Positions 41,329 to 52,120 of a stretch of DNA of 64,000 nucleotides are shown in pieces (position 1 is the stretch's first letter; each line of letters opens with the position of its first letter). The notes under the pieces are model-generated. The model was not told the DNA's origin. It made no database searches and saw only the letters and a list, made by a program, of their open reading frames with translations. The translations under genes were made by a program, and so were the position numbers. This DNA comes from Propionivibrio dicarboxylicus (GTDB lineage Bacteria; Pseudomonadota; Gammaproteobacteria; Burkholderiales; Rhodocyclaceae), in the NCBI GenBank assembly GCA_945902805.1, contig CAMDMZ010000003.1, forward strand, positions 99,035 through 163,034, in the 5' to 3' direction.

Positions 41329-43968
41329 TTAGAGATTGATGTCGGGACTGACGCCAGCGCCCGGTCCCTGCCCAACGATTGCCATGCACGCTCGTAAATC
41401 ACGCGCCATCTCTGCCCCGGTCTGGTAGCGGGCATCCAGCGTTTTGCTCATTGCCTTGTTAACAATGGCCACGAGACACGCCGGCAGCGCAGGATTTATG
41501 CCGCGAATATCCGGATGCGCTTCGTTGGCAATACGGAACATCAACTGCGCCATCGACTCACCCTCGAACGGCAGTTTGCCACACGACATCTGGTACAGGG
41601 TGACGCCCAGCGAGAAGAGATCCGAGCGGCCATCGATCTTCTTGCCGGCCAGTTGCTCGGGCGACATGTAGCTCGGCGTGCCGAGCACCATCCCGGTCTT
41701 GGTCCGCGACGAGTCGGTAATGCGGGCGATACCGAAATCAGTCACCTTGACCTGATCGGATTCTGGCTCGTACATCACATTGGCGGGCTTGATATCGCGG
41801 TGCACGACATGATTTTCATGCGCATACGAAAGTGCCTCGGCAACGCGGGCAATGATGCTCATCACCTTGGGCAGCGGCAACAGATTGGCCGCTTTGGTGA
41901 AGGGCACCAGATCCTTGCCTTTCAGGAACTCCATGGCGATAAAGGCCAGATCATGTTCCTCACCGGCATCAAACATGGTGACAATGTGCGGATGGTTGAG
42001 GCGTCCGGCTGTCTCGGCTTCGCGGAAGAAGCGCTCCTTGACTTCCACCAGTTCATCGGCCTCGAACTCCTGCGACAAGGCCATGGTCTTGATGGCGACA
42101 ATGCGATTGATCTTCGGGTCACGCCCCATGTAAACCACGCCCATCGCGCCTTTGCCCAGCTCCTTCTCGATCTGGTAACGGCCAAGCATCGGCTTTTCAA
42201 CATTTCCCGAGGCATCCAGCAGGCTGGCATTGGTTCGACCACCGCCGCCGCCCAGGATCACGGTTTCCGAAAGCTGGCGCGCGCGATCAAGACGGGTTTT
42301 CAAATCGCGGAAGGATGGGTCGAAATCGAACATGTAATGGAAAACGGCTTCAGCCTTGTTGAACTGGCGTTTGCGCTCGAAATCCAGCGCCAGGTTGTAC
42401 ATGTTCTCCATCAGCGGCACGTCCAGCGGACACTTGCGGAACTTGTCGAAGGCCATGTCCAATTGGCCCTGTCCTTGGAAAGCCAGGCCCAACATACGGT
42501 TGGATTCGGCCGATTCCGCATCCGACTGTTCCTTGCCACGTTCGGACACCAGAAAGCGCTTGGTGGTCAGCAACAGATGGCCGACCAGCAACAGCGTCGC
42601 CGGCAGCATCATCTGCAACCACAGCAATTGCGTGGTCATCAGGACAAAATGACTGCCCAAGATCAGCAGCAACAAAACGAAGGTGATCGCCGCCGCCACA
42701 CCCGCCTTGATCCGTGGCAGCAACAAGATCAGGTAAAGCGCCACCAGCAGGAATACGCCCAGTTCAACCCAGACACCCCAAGCCGGGGCAACAAAGAAAT
42801 GCTCTGAAAGCAGACTCGATATGGCGTGAGCCTCCATCAACACCGAGGGCATGGATGGATTGACCGGAGTGACAAACGAATTCCCCAGCCCGGCCGCCGT
42901 CGGGCCAATCAGGACCACCTTGTCGCGATACTTGGCATAGGGAACCTTGCCGCTCTTGACGTCAAAAAAGGAGTCAACCGGGAAAACGGACTTCCCAAGT
43001 TCACGATCCTTATAGAAAAAGGTCAGCATGCGCGAACTTTCATCGACACCAATCCTCAGCTTGCCCAGCGTTACCGCTTGACCCGGAGTCACCTTGATGT
43101 CGCTGGGTTTGAGATTCAAGCTCTGTGCCGCTGCCAACAATGAAAGCGACGGGTAGGCCTGGTCAAAATGCGACAACACCAAGGCCTCGGTGCGGGTTGC
43201 ACCATCAAAATCCAACACGGGCGTGACATGCCCGATGCCGACTGCCACCTGACCGAGAGGCTCGATCACTCCGGCATCCAGGCCACGGGTTGAGATCAGC
43301 GCCGTATCGCCAGCGCCGACTTTTACCGCATTGGCTTGAATGAAAAGAGGAAGCTCACCATCCGGACGACCAAGCGGCTTGCCCACCTGAAATTGCATCG
43401 GCAAAATGACATTGCCGGCCTTGGCAAACGCCTCGGCCAAACGACGATCGGTATTGAGACGCTGCTCGGCGTCGATCAACAAGGCCTCGATATCGGGGCA
43501 AGAGGACGGCGGTATTTCGACCACGGGAAGTGCGGCGGGAACCGCATCGGTTGCCGGCGTCGTCGTGGTGACAGCAGCAGTCGCTAGCAACTCGGCACGA
43601 CGCTGCGGGGTGACAACGCCACAACGCTCGATCATGCGGTTGATGTAGCCCAGACCCGCGTCCATCTGCGGTTCGGAATAAAACACGGTGGTCGCAATGA
43701 CCTTGGCTTGCGCAGCGGCAAGTTGATCGACCATATCCGCCATGATTTCGCGTGACCACGGCCAGCGGCCAATGTTGTCGAGACTCGCCTTGTCGATGGC
43801 AATCACCGCAATTTTGTCGGTCGGCACGCGTGACGTCGCGTTCACGCCCAAATCGTAAGCCTTACGCTCCAGACTATTCAACAAATCACCGTGTGACGAG
43901 GCCAGCACAGCCATGCTGACCAGCAGTCCAAAGAACCAGTCACTCTTCCAGAAATCGAGTTTCTTCAT
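41329..43968 (-). CDS. CHASE2-domain membrane serine/threonine protein kinase
   Basis: An 879-residue Hanks-type kinase. After an N-terminal membrane segment comes a periplasmic CHASE2 domain (about 30-390, with AIDKASLDNIGRWPWS and a long insert rich in Ala/Thr/Pro near 120-150), then membrane segments (about 400-470), a short TPR-like stretch and the kinase domain (about 600-860). Kinase motifs are complete: GKGAMGVVY, AIKTMAL, HRDIKPANVMY, DFGIARI and GTPSYMSPEQL. The CHASE2 domain resembles that of the cyclase in the same operon, so one class of signal may feed both outputs. It is the first gene of the run. Confidence 0.94.
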   Translation of the reverse strand: MKKLDFWKSDWFFGLLVSMAVLASSHGDLLNSLERKAYDLGVNATSRVPTDKIAVIAIDKASLDNIGRWPWSREIMADMVDQLAAAQAKVIATTVFYSEPQMDAGLGYINRMIERCGVVTPQRRAELLATAAVTTTTPATDAVPAALPVVEIPPSSCPDIEALLIDAEQRLNTDRRLAEAFAKAGNVILPMQFQVGKPLGRPDGELPLFIQANAVKVGAGDTALISTRGLDAGVIEPLGQVAVGIGHVTPVLDFDGATRTEALVLSHFDQAYPSLSLLAAAQSLNLKPSDIKVTPGQAVTLGKLRIGVDESSRMLTFFYKDRELGKSVFPVDSFFDVKSGKVPYAKYRDKVVLIGPTAAGLGNSFVTPVNPSMPSVLMEAHAISSLLSEHFFVAPAWGVWVELGVFLLVALYLILLLPRIKAGVAAAITFVLLLLILGSHFVLMTTQLLWLQMMLPATLLLVGHLLLTTKRFLVSERGKEQSDAESAESNRMLGLAFQGQGQLDMAFDKFRKCPLDVPLMENMYNLALDFERKRQFNKAEAVFHYMFDFDPSFRDLKTRLDRARQLSETVILGGGGGRTNASLLDASGNVEKPMLGRYQIEKELGKGAMGVVYMGRDPKINRIVAIKTMALSQEFEADELVEVKERFFREAETAGRLNHPHIVTMFDAGEEHDLAFIAMEFLKGKDLVPFTKAANLLPLPKVMSIIARVAEALSYAHENHVVHRDIKPANVMYEPESDQVKVTDFGIARITDSSRTKTGMVLGTPSYMSPEQLAGKKIDGRSDLFSLGVTLYQMSCGKLPFEGESMAQLMFRIANEAHPDIRGINPALPACLVAIVNKAMSKTLDARYQTGAEMARDLRACMAIVGQGPGAGVSPDINL

Positions 43969-44104
43969 CGTCGCTACCGTTGCTGAGCTCGCTGATTAGC
44001 CGGAAATTAAGCACAAGGTATCATAAAAACAGGGTGATACCTCCAATTCTTACAGTCAAGCATCAAGTCAGTCAATCAGTTTCATGACAAATGGCCTTAC
44101 AAAT

Positions 44105-44146
44105 GCAAAAAAGCCGCACCGAAGACAACCGATGCGGCTTTTTACG
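44105..44146 (-). terminator. Terminator after sucD
   Basis: AAAAGCCGCA and TGCGGCTTTT pair around a 14-base loop; on the minus strand six T residues follow. It lies about 95 bases past the sucD stop and can act in both directions. Confidence 0.85.
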
Positions 44147-44150
44147 TGTT

Positions 44151-44240
44151 CGGCGCCGTCTCGCCATCCGCTACGGCGAGGAGAGCGTTCTTTGCTCGAC
44201 CGCCCTGTAGCGCAGTAGCTTCATCAGCGCCGACTTTTTA
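44151..44240 (-). repeat. Degenerate REP-like repeat pair downstream of sucD
   Basis: On the minus strand, AAAAAGTCGGCGCTGATGAAG and ATGGCGAGACGGCG are the two halves of the REP-like core seen intact at 54663 and 57850, here separated by about 55 bases. It may be an insertion into a REP copy or a tail-to-tail pair. Confidence 0.5.
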
Positions 44241-45131
44241 CAGCAGGGCTTTGAGCAGCTTGGCCATTTCCGACGGGTTACGTGTCACGGTGAAGCCGCA
44301 CTCTTCCATGATGGCGAGCTTGGCATCTGCCGTATCTGCACCGCCGGAAATCAACGCACCGGCGTGGCCCATGCGCTTGCCGGCCGGAGCGGTGACACCC
44401 GCGATGAAACCGACGATCGGCTTCTTCATGTTGGCCTTACACCAGATCGCGGCTTCGGCTTCGTCGGGACCACCGATTTCGCCGATCATGATCACGGCAT
44501 CGGTATCGGGATCGTCGTTGAAGGCCTTCATCACGTCGATGTGCTTGAGACCGTTGATCGGGTCACCACCGATACCGACGGCTGACGACTGGCCGAGACC
44601 GATTTCGGTCAACTGCGCCACAGCTTCATAGGTCAGGGTGCCGGAACGCGACACCACGCCGATGCGACCTTTACGGTGGATATGGCCAGGCATGATGCCA
44701 ATCTTGATTTCTTCGGGCGTGATCAGGCCGGGGCAGTTGGGGCCGAGCAGCAGGGTCTTCTTGCCGCCGGCAGCTTCCTTCGCCTTCATCTTGTTGCGCA
44801 CCACCAGCATGTCGCGGACTGGGATGCCTTCGGTGATGCAGATAGCGAGGTCGAGATCGGCTTCGACCGCTTCCCAGATCGCATCGGCAGCGCCGGCGGG
44901 CGGCACGTAGATGACGGAAACGGTGGCGCCAGTTTGCTTGGCGGCTTCCTTGACCGAGCCGAAGATCGGGATATTGAAGATGGACTCGCCGGCTTTCTTC
45001 GGGTTCACGCCGGCGACGAAACAGTTCTTGCCGTTAGCGTATTCCTGGCACTTCTCGGTGTGGAACTGACCGGTTTTGCCGGTAATGCCCTGGGTGATGA
45101 CCTTGGTGTCTTTATTAATGTAGATGGACAT
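44238..45131 (-). CDS. sucD: Succinyl-CoA synthetase alpha subunit
   Basis: A 297-residue TCA cycle enzyme subunit that carries the phosphohistidine intermediate in [14 protein letters not shown] (about 245). The N-terminal CoA-binding Rossmann fold begins [16 protein letters not shown], and [12 protein letters not shown] follows near 125. It lies nine bases after sucC and ends at a terminator. Confidence 0.98.
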   Translation of the reverse strand: MSIYINKDTKVITQGITGKTGQFHTEKCQEYANGKNCFVAGVNPKKAGESIFNIPIFGSVKEAAKQTGATVSVIYVPPAGAADAIWEAVEADLDLAICITEGIPVRDMLVVRNKMKAKEAAGGKKTLLLGPNCPGLITPEEIKIGIMPGHIHRKGRIGVVSRSGTLTYEAVAQLTEIGLGQSSAVGIGGDPINGLKHIDVMKAFNDDPDTDAVIMIGEIGGPDEAEAAIWCKANMKKPIVGFIAGVTAPAGKRMGHAGALISGGADTADAKLAIMEECGFTVTRNPSEMAKLLKALL

Positions 45132-45140
45132 AGCGGTTCC

Positions 45141-46301
<1,161 letters not shown>

Positions 46302-46379
46302 GCGTCTTCCTTGTTGATTGATGGTGCGTTTAAGAGTGCGTTACGAGTGCAAGTAATTGCGCGCCAGCTTCCCGGAAAT

Positions 46380-46943
46380 TCAGGTGCCGGTCTGTTGTGA
46401 TTGCCGATACCAGCGCGGGTAATAACGCTGGACAGTCTCCGTAGATGTTTCCAGGGCATGGCATTGGTCAAGCTGAAATGGTTTTTGGCCGGGACCGGGC
46501 GCATCGGTTTCATTCACCAGGCTGGCAAAGGTTTGGATCGCCGTGGTCGGCAGCAGATTCACCAATTCGGTCAAATGCGAGCAACCACGCACGGATTCAA
46601 AAAGCTCTGCCGTGGCGCGACGAAATCCCTGCATCAGATTCAAGCCAATGAGTTGACGGTAGGCCGGGCCAATCGTGTCACAGCTGCCCGGATAGGGCAC
46701 CGAATCGGAACATGCGGCCGCATCGAGGATAGTCATCCGGTGATCAATCGTGACACGAACCCAAAGGTCATGGACCGGATCACCCTGTCGGCGCAAACCC
46801 GAAGCTAGGTTGTAATCGTGATCCTTGGTGTCGATCAGGCGCGCCTCAATATCCCAGTGACCGTCATCCCGTTGCCAACCTTCGAGACTGATCTGGCGCA
46901 AATGAATGCGCTGACGTGTGGCAGTAGCTTGGGGAAGCGGCAT
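46380..46943 (-). CDS. DUF2889 family protein
   Basis: A 187-residue protein with the DUF2889 pattern: RIHLRQISLEGWQRDDGHWDIEARLIDTK near the start, then LWVRVTIDHRMTILDA and a conserved CSHLTELVNLLPT segment with a histidine. DUF2889 members occur beside aromatic-acid catabolism genes in several Betaproteobacteria (from memory, not checked). The ATG at 46943 lacks a strong ribosome site, and a TTG at 46979 is possible. Function is unknown. Confidence 0.75.
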   Translation of the reverse strand: MPLPQATATRQRIHLRQISLEGWQRDDGHWDIEARLIDTKDHDYNLASGLRRQGDPVHDLWVRVTIDHRMTILDAAACSDSVPYPGSCDTIGPAYRQLIGLNLMQGFRRATAELFESVRGCSHLTELVNLLPTTAIQTFASLVNETDAPGPGQKPFQLDQCHALETSTETVQRYYPRWYRQSQQTGT

Positions 46944-47079
46944 GGTGAAGGCAGCCTGGCAATCGAGAAAATGGCGCAAGAAAACGGCGACAAATCGCTT
47001 TTGCTCTATCGCCGAAATTAGCTGTCCATAATATCACATTATGGCTACATGCTTCCGCTTGATGCGCTTTGAAACGCCT

Positions 47080-47694
47080 TTATCGACCGCGTTTGACGTC
47101 GTTCAGTGACTTGATATCGGGCATTTCCAGCCGCCGGCGATCGGGTTCCACTTCGCTCAAGGCGACGGTCTCCACCATGCTGGTACGGGAGCGCCGATTG
47201 AGCTCCTGATAAATCTGCGTTCCCTCGATCTTCCAGTTCATTTCCTGCTCGGTCAATTCACGCACCACCTTGGCCGGAACGCCGGCCACCAGCATACGTG
47301 AGGGCACCTCCATGCCGGCTTTGACAAAAGCCTGCGCGGCGATGATGGCCGACTCGCCGATCACGGCATTGTCCATCACCACGGCATTCATTCCGACCAG
47401 GGCATTGCGGCGAACAATACATCCATGTAGCACCGCGCCATGGCCGATGTGGCCATCTTCCTCCACTACCGTATCGGTTCCCGGAAAGCCGTGCATGACG
47501 CAGCAATCCTGCACATTCGCTCCGGGGTTGACCACCAGGCGACCGAAATCGCCGCGCAGACTGGCACTCGGGCCGATGTAGACACCGGCGCCGATAATCA
47601 CATCGCCAATCAACACGGCTGACGGATGAACATAAGCCGTCGGGTGAACCACCGGCGTAATGCCATCGATCGAATAGACGCGGACCTGACTCAT
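47080..47694 (-). CDS. paaY: Phenylacetate degradation protein PaaY (thioesterase, left-handed beta-helix)
   Basis: A 204-residue hexapeptide-repeat protein of the gamma-carbonic-anhydrase-like family ([34 protein letters not shown]). Zinc-ligand type histidines occur in [23 protein letters not shown]. PaaY hydrolyses dead-end CoA thioesters formed in the phenylacetate pathway. The start at 47694 follows GAGGT. It directly follows paaN (7-base gap). The C-terminal 40 residues extend beyond the helix. Confidence 0.9.
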   Translation of the reverse strand: MSQVRVYSIDGITPVVHPTAYVHPSAVLIGDVIIGAGVYIGPSASLRGDFGRLVVNPGANVQDCCVMHGFPGTDTVVEEDGHIGHGAVLHGCIVRRNALVGMNAVVMDNAVIGESAIIAAQAFVKAGMEVPSRMLVAGVPAKVVRELTEQEMNWKIEGTQIYQELNRRSRTSMVETVALSEVEPDRRRLEMPDIKSLNDVKRGR

Positions 47695-47701
47695 AAGTAC
47701 C

Positions 47702-49360
47702 TCAAATGTGTCGACGGCTTTGGACAACGAAAAAGCGCCCAGCGACGAAAGCGCTGTCAGTCAAGCAGGCGTTGGCGGCCGGATTGGCACCGGTGGCGTG
47801 AAAATCCGAGAACCCGGACGACTGATTGACAAAAACACCGCTGGTCAAATTGATCGAGAGCGCGACGCCAGCGCGCAAGGAAGCCTCTTCGGCCATCTGC
47901 AGCACCCCGGGGTTGGTCGTGTAAACCGAAAAGGTAATGGCACCCTGTTCGCGGATCACACGCTCGGCGGTCGCCAAGCTCGCCGACGTCGACGGCGCCT
48001 CGACCACAAAGGCAATCGGGCCGAAATGCTCCTCCATGTAAGCGCGCTCATCGCTAAGGGCCACCTTAAGCAAAAGCGGGGTGTGGACGCAAGCTCCTGG
48101 CCAGTGCGGATGCTCGATCGCGGACGAATCACGCAATACGGTGCCGAGTTCACGCGCCCGTTCAATCCGGGCCTCAGTCGCGGTGGATTGAATCGCCCCC
48201 AGAACTTCAACCGCACGCGCTGGATCTTCCAGAAACTTGCTGACCGCGAACGCCAGATCCTTGCCGAACTGCTCGGCAGAAACAACCCCCTCCGGAGTCG
48301 CAACCCCTTCCGACGAAACAAACATTGTCTGCGGCGTCGTACACATCTGCCCCGAGTACAGCGACAGCGTGAATGCCAGGTTGCGCAGCATGCCCTTGTA
48401 GTCGTCGATCGAATCGATCACGATGCAATTGACACCGGCTTTTTCGGTAAACACCGCCGCTTGCTGAGCGTTCTTCTCCAGCCAGTTACCGAATGCCGGT
48501 CCACCGGTATAGTCGATCAGGCGGATATCGGGCTGGGTCGCGACTTCCTTGGCTACAGGCGACGCCGCTTCGTCGACCAGCAAACTGACCAGATTGGCAT
48601 CGAAACCCGCTTCCTTGAGCACCTTGCGCGCGACCGCTACCGCTATCGCCAAAGGCAGAATCACCGCTGGATGCGCCTTGACGATGACCGGATTGCCGGT
48701 CACCAAACTGGCAAATAAACCCGGGTAGCTATTCCAGGTCGGAAAGGTGGAACAGGCAATATTCAACGCCACGCCGCGCGGCATGATCGTGAAGCGCTTT
48801 TCCATTCTCAATGGCGGATTCTTGCCCTGCGGCTTTTCCCAGATCGCACTCTCCGGGACGTGTTTCATCTCACGCCAGGCGTAGGCCACCGCCTCCAAAC
48901 CGCGATCCTGGGCGTGCGGCCCCGCAGCCTGGAAAGCCATCATCAAGGCCTGCCCCGTGGTGTGCATCACGGCGTGCGCCATTTCCATACTGCAAGCGTT
49001 CAACCGGGCAAGAATTTCGAGGCAAACACCAGCCCTGACATCGGGACCGGCCTTGATCCAGTTCGGCATCGCAGCTTTCGCGGCAGCAATCAAGGCGTCC
49101 GGGTGACAACGTGGATACGTGATATTGAGCGGCAGTCCATAGGGCGAAATCTCGGCCCCCACCCGATCGATCATTCCCGGCTGATCAAGGTAAAACTGGG
49201 CATTACGGTAGGCTTCAAAAGCGGCCCGCCCGTCTTCGGTAGCATGCTCACCATAAGCGCGCGGATTCTCCGGGTAGGGACTCCAGTACCCACGCGCCTC
49301 GATCGCCGCAACAGCCTTGGTGAGGGTTTCCTTATGTTTTTCAAACAGAGGGTGCGACAT
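47702..49360 (-). CDS. paaN: Phenylacetate degradation protein PaaN (aldehyde dehydrogenase family)
   Basis: A 552-residue aldehyde-dehydrogenase-fold protein of the PaaN type, which lacks the MaoC hydratase part of the larger PaaZ. The family start [18 protein letters not shown] and RGYWSPYPE are intact, and the catalytic-type cysteine is in [13 protein letters not shown] near 305. In the phenylacetate route it would oxidise the ring-opened semialdehyde-CoA. The ATG at 49360 follows GGAG. It pairs with paaY, with the rest of the pathway on the opposite strand. Confidence 0.92.
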   Translation of the reverse strand: MSHPLFEKHKETLTKAVAAIEARGYWSPYPENPRAYGEHATEDGRAAFEAYRNAQFYLDQPGMIDRVGAEISPYGLPLNITYPRCHPDALIAAAKAAMPNWIKAGPDVRAGVCLEILARLNACSMEMAHAVMHTTGQALMMAFQAAGPHAQDRGLEAVAYAWREMKHVPESAIWEKPQGKNPPLRMEKRFTIMPRGVALNIACSTFPTWNSYPGLFASLVTGNPVIVKAHPAVILPLAIAVAVARKVLKEAGFDANLVSLLVDEAASPVAKEVATQPDIRLIDYTGGPAFGNWLEKNAQQAAVFTEKAGVNCIVIDSIDDYKGMLRNLAFTLSLYSGQMCTTPQTMFVSSEGVATPEGVVSAEQFGKDLAFAVSKFLEDPARAVEVLGAIQSTATEARIERARELGTVLRDSSAIEHPHWPGACVHTPLLLKVALSDERAYMEEHFGPIAFVVEAPSTSASLATAERVIREQGAITFSVYTTNPGVLQMAEEASLRAGVALSINLTSGVFVNQSSGFSDFHATGANPAANACLTDSAFVAGRFFVVQSRRHI

Positions 49361-49411
49361 GGACGTTCTCCGGATAGCGCCAACTGCCAACGGTGGCAAT
49401 AACAACAACGG

Positions 49412-49861
49412 CTACAGCAGCGTAACCCATTCCTGTGCCCAATTTAGTGCATCTTCATCGGGCAAGGGCTGGGTACAGGCGTCGATCTCGAGACGCTCGC
49501 CGACTTTCTGGGCACCGCATACCGCCAACAAGGCATCCATATCTTTGCCGGCCTTGCAGAAGGTCGAACTATAGGTCTGGTCACCCAGCGCAATGACTCC
49601 ATACCGCATCGCTCCAAGATCTGGTGAATCCCGGCGCAGACGCTCCGCGAGGGGAATCAGGTTATCCGGCAATTCGCCGTCGCCGTGCGTTGATGTGCAG
49701 ACCAGCACGATCTCGCGGCCAGCGAGTTCGACACAGCCAGCATCGGCATCACCGGCGATTTCGATCGCGTGGCCCAGGCGCGGCAAATTATTCGCAAGAT
49801 GGTCAGCGCACATCTGGGCATTGCCCGATTCGGTACCGACAATAATCAAAATGTTGGCCAT
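49412..49861 (-). CDS. Flavodoxin, MioC-like
   Basis: A 149-residue flavodoxin with the FMN phosphate loop GTESGNAQ near residue 9, the TSTHGDGELPDN loop near 55 and ALGDQTYSSTFCKAGKDMD near 90. It would act as a low-potential electron carrier in the cytoplasm. It lies 51 bases upstream of paaN on the same strand, and so may serve a redox enzyme of the phenylacetate pathway; this is inference. Confidence 0.9.
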   Translation of the reverse strand: MANILIIVGTESGNAQMCADHLANNLPRLGHAIEIAGDADAGCVELAGREIVLVCTSTHGDGELPDNLIPLAERLRRDSPDLGAMRYGVIALGDQTYSSTFCKAGKDMDALLAVCGAQKVGERLEIDACTQPLPDEDALNWAQEWVTLL

Positions 49862-50087
49862 GCGACTGAATTTCCTACGTTAGCTTGGCGACGGTGATGA
49901 GCATTGGAGAATATTTGGAGAACAACAAATGTGATACGCTTTCATTGTAAGCACAGAGCACCTAATGTGTCATAATAAAAACGGTTAAATTTGTATATTT
50001 TATATATAGAGTAATGTATCTCTACTTTGCGTGCGCTTGCGCGTTTTGATATCGCCCCGCTGAGCTATCGCGCCTTTGGAGCCATTC
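49862..50087. promoter_or_regulatory. Divergent AT-rich control region between the two halves of the paa cluster
   Basis: 226 bases between the flavodoxin gene (minus) and the PaaA-like gene (plus). The centre (about 49965-50020) is markedly AT-rich compared with its surroundings and contains a TATATTTTATATATAGA stretch. Promoters in both directions are expected; I cannot fix -35/-10 boxes or an operator with confidence. No regulator gene of the PaaR/PaaX type is in the window. Confidence 0.5.
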
Positions 50088-50855
50088 ATGCAGAAACAGG
50101 AAAAGGATCTGATCGCCCGCATCGCTGCCGGGGAAAAGCTGATCGCCGGCACCGGGTTGCCAACCGGCTATCGTAGCGAACTGATGCGGTTGATGGTGGT
50201 GTTCGCCGATTCCGAGCTGGCGGGCGCGGCTGGCTTTTGTCCCTTTATCAATCGCGGCCCCGGATTGCGCGAACGGATCGTCGCCGCCAAGATCGTGGCC
50301 GAAAAGTACGTGCACGCCGAAATGGTGCTGAAACTACTCGAGCCCTTTGGCGTCAATTGTGAACTCTATGTGCGTTCGCACGCGTGGGACGCCCGCCTTG
50401 ACCGCGACATCGACCTCGGTACCCGACGCATGGGCGGTGACAAGCGTTTGAATGTCTTTCATTATCCGCTCGAAGGCTGGGACGACGCGGTGGTGTTCAA
50501 CATGCTGATGGGCAGCGCGACTGCCATTCAGCTGGCCGAAATGGAGCATTGTTCCTATGCTCCGTTGGCAGCTGAAATCGCAAAAATCCTGCCGCGCGAA
50601 CGCGAGCACACGGCACTCGGCGAAGCCGGCACCAAGCAAGCCATCTCCCGCTGCGGCAGCGTCGCCGGCGCCCAGTTCGCGGTCGACTATTGGTATCCGC
50701 GAGTTCTAGCAACCTTCGGTCGTGTTGAATCGGATCACGCGGCCAAGTACTTACAGTACGGCCTGCGCCGTCGCGACAATGCCACCATGCTGGCCGACTG
50801 GAAAGTCGAGATGACGGCTTCTGCCAAACGCCTCGGCCTGACCGTACCTGCCTGA
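50088..50855 (+). CDS. PaaA/PaaC-like ferritin-fold protein (phenylacetate-CoA epoxidase family)
   Basis: A 255-residue protein of the PaaA_PaaC type. Diiron-type ExxH pairs are visible in LAEMEHCSYAP (near 150) and PREREHTALGEAG (near 170), and a conserved acidic helix IVAEKYVHAEMV lies near 70. The C-terminus ends RLGLTVP, as in PaaA. It is shorter than PaaA (about 310-330 residues), and the partner genes paaB-E are absent here, so it may be a stand-alone homologue or replace PaaA in a complex encoded elsewhere. The start at 50088 has GGAG seven bases upstream. Confidence 0.75.
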   Translation: MQKQEKDLIARIAAGEKLIAGTGLPTGYRSELMRLMVVFADSELAGAAGFCPFINRGPGLRERIVAAKIVAEKYVHAEMVLKLLEPFGVNCELYVRSHAWDARLDRDIDLGTRRMGGDKRLNVFHYPLEGWDDAVVFNMLMGSATAIQLAEMEHCSYAPLAAEIAKILPREREHTALGEAGTKQAISRCGSVAGAQFAVDYWYPRVLATFGRVESDHAAKYLQYGLRRRDNATMLADWKVEMTASAKRLGLTVPA

Positions 50856-50864
50856 TGTACAGCC

Positions 50865-51671
50865 ATGAACGAAACCGAAGCCATAGGCTACCAATACATT
50901 CTGTTCGATCTGACCGCCGGCATCGCCCGTATTACTCTTAACCGCCCAGACAAGCTGAACAGCTTCAACGAGGCGATGCACGCCGAACTACGTGATGCCA
51001 TCGCCCGGACCGCCGCCGCAAAAGCGCGCGTGCTGGTACTGACTGGCGCCGGTCGGGGTTTCTGTGCCGGCCAGGACTTAGCGGATCGCAATATGTCCGA
51101 TGGCGCGACGCCGGTTGACCTCGGACATACCATCGAAACGCTTTACCGGCCGCTGGTCCTCGCCCTGCGCGCCCTCCCGATGCCTGTGATTTGTGCGGTC
51201 AATGGAGTCGCTGCCGGAGCCGGGGCCAACATCGCACTTGCCTGCGACATTGTGATTGCGGCCCGCTCTGCCTCGTTCATCCAGGCGTTTTGCAAACTCG
51301 GCCTGGTGCCCGATGCTGGCGGTACCTGGTCGATACCGCGCCAAATCGGCACCGCCCGGGCCATGGGACTGGCGCTGCTCGGCGACAAGCTCCCGGCGCA
51401 ACAGGCCGCTGATTGGGGGCTCATCTGGAAATGCGTGAATGACGAGCAACTGGTTGCCGAGGTCGGCAAACTGGCCCTTCACTTCAGTACCGCACCCACC
51501 CGTGGACTCGCCCGCACCAAACAAGCCATCTATGCCAGCAGTGGCAACACCCTGGCGCAGCAACTGGATATGGAACGCGACTTTCAGCGCGAACTGGGGG
51601 GCAGCCACGATTACCGCGAAGGTGTGGCGGCGTTCATGGCCAAGCGCAGCCCGAGTTTCACGGGGGAATGA
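50865..51671 (+). CDS. paaG: 1,2-epoxyphenylacetyl-CoA isomerase PaaG
   Basis: A 268-residue crotonase-fold enzyme. ITLNRPDKLNSFN and LVLTGAGRGFCAGQDLADRN (oxyanion-hole segment) are the family hallmarks, with the second oxyanion loop ALACDIVIAARSASF and the PaaG-type FCKLGLVPDAGGTWSIPRQIG. It converts ring-1,2-epoxyphenylacetyl-CoA to oxepin-CoA. It overlaps paaI by ATGA. A paaF-like hydratase is not present in the window, so substrate assignment as PaaG rests on the motif and operon. Confidence 0.9.
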   Translation: MNETEAIGYQYILFDLTAGIARITLNRPDKLNSFNEAMHAELRDAIARTAAAKARVLVLTGAGRGFCAGQDLADRNMSDGATPVDLGHTIETLYRPLVLALRALPMPVICAVNGVAAGAGANIALACDIVIAARSASFIQAFCKLGLVPDAGGTWSIPRQIGTARAMGLALLGDKLPAQQAADWGLIWKCVNDEQLVAEVGKLALHFSTAPTRGLARTKQAIYASSGNTLAQQLDMERDFQRELGGSHDYREGVAAFMAKRSPSFTGE

Positions 51672-52120
51672 TGTCGCTCACTCCTGACCAGATCGCGCAA
51701 CGCTGCGCCGACATCATGTGGCCCGATGACCATGCCGCGCGGGGGCTTGGCATCGAGATAATCAGCATCAGCGCAGGTCGCGCCGAGCTACGGATGACCG
51801 TGCGCCAGGACATGGTCAATGGTCACGGCAACTGTCACGGCGGTTTTATTTTCGCCGTTGCCGACTCGACCTTTGCCTACGCTTGCAACGGTTACAACCA
51901 TCGCGCCGTGGCCGCCGGCGTCGACATCAATTTTGTCGCCCCGGCCCACCTCGGGGATGTACTCACTGCGGTTGGTCAGGCCCGCCACCAGGGCGGTCGC
52001 AGCGGCGTTTACGATATCGACGTGACAAATCAAGATGACAAGCTGATCGCCGTCTTTCGCGGTCGTTCGTCCCGCATCAAGGGCCACTTTTTCGACGCCA
52101 GCGAAACCCTCATTCCATGA
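51668..52120 (+). CDS. paaI: Hydroxyphenylacetyl-CoA thioesterase PaaI
   Basis: A 150-residue hotdog-fold thioesterase: GHGNCHGGFIFAVADSTFAYACN carries the active-site histidines and the catalytic-type aspartate, followed by AVAAGVDINFVAPAHLGDVLTA. It releases CoA from hydroxylated dead-end products of the pathway. Two consecutive ATG codons occur (51668 and 51671); the first overlaps the paaG stop, and GGGGGA precedes it. Confidence 0.93.
   Translation: MMSLTPDQIAQRCADIMWPDDHAARGLGIEIISISAGRAELRMTVRQDMVNGHGNCHGGFIFAVADSTFAYACNGYNHRAVAAGVDINFVAPAHLGDVLTAVGQARHQGGRSGVYDIDVTNQDDKLIAVFRGRSSRIKGHFFDASETLIP

Noticed and set aside
41515..42807. Plus-strand frame of 430 codons opposite the kinase gene
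   Set aside because: The low-complexity histidine/glutamine-rich translation is typical of antisense reading. The minus-strand kinase has complete catalytic motifs.
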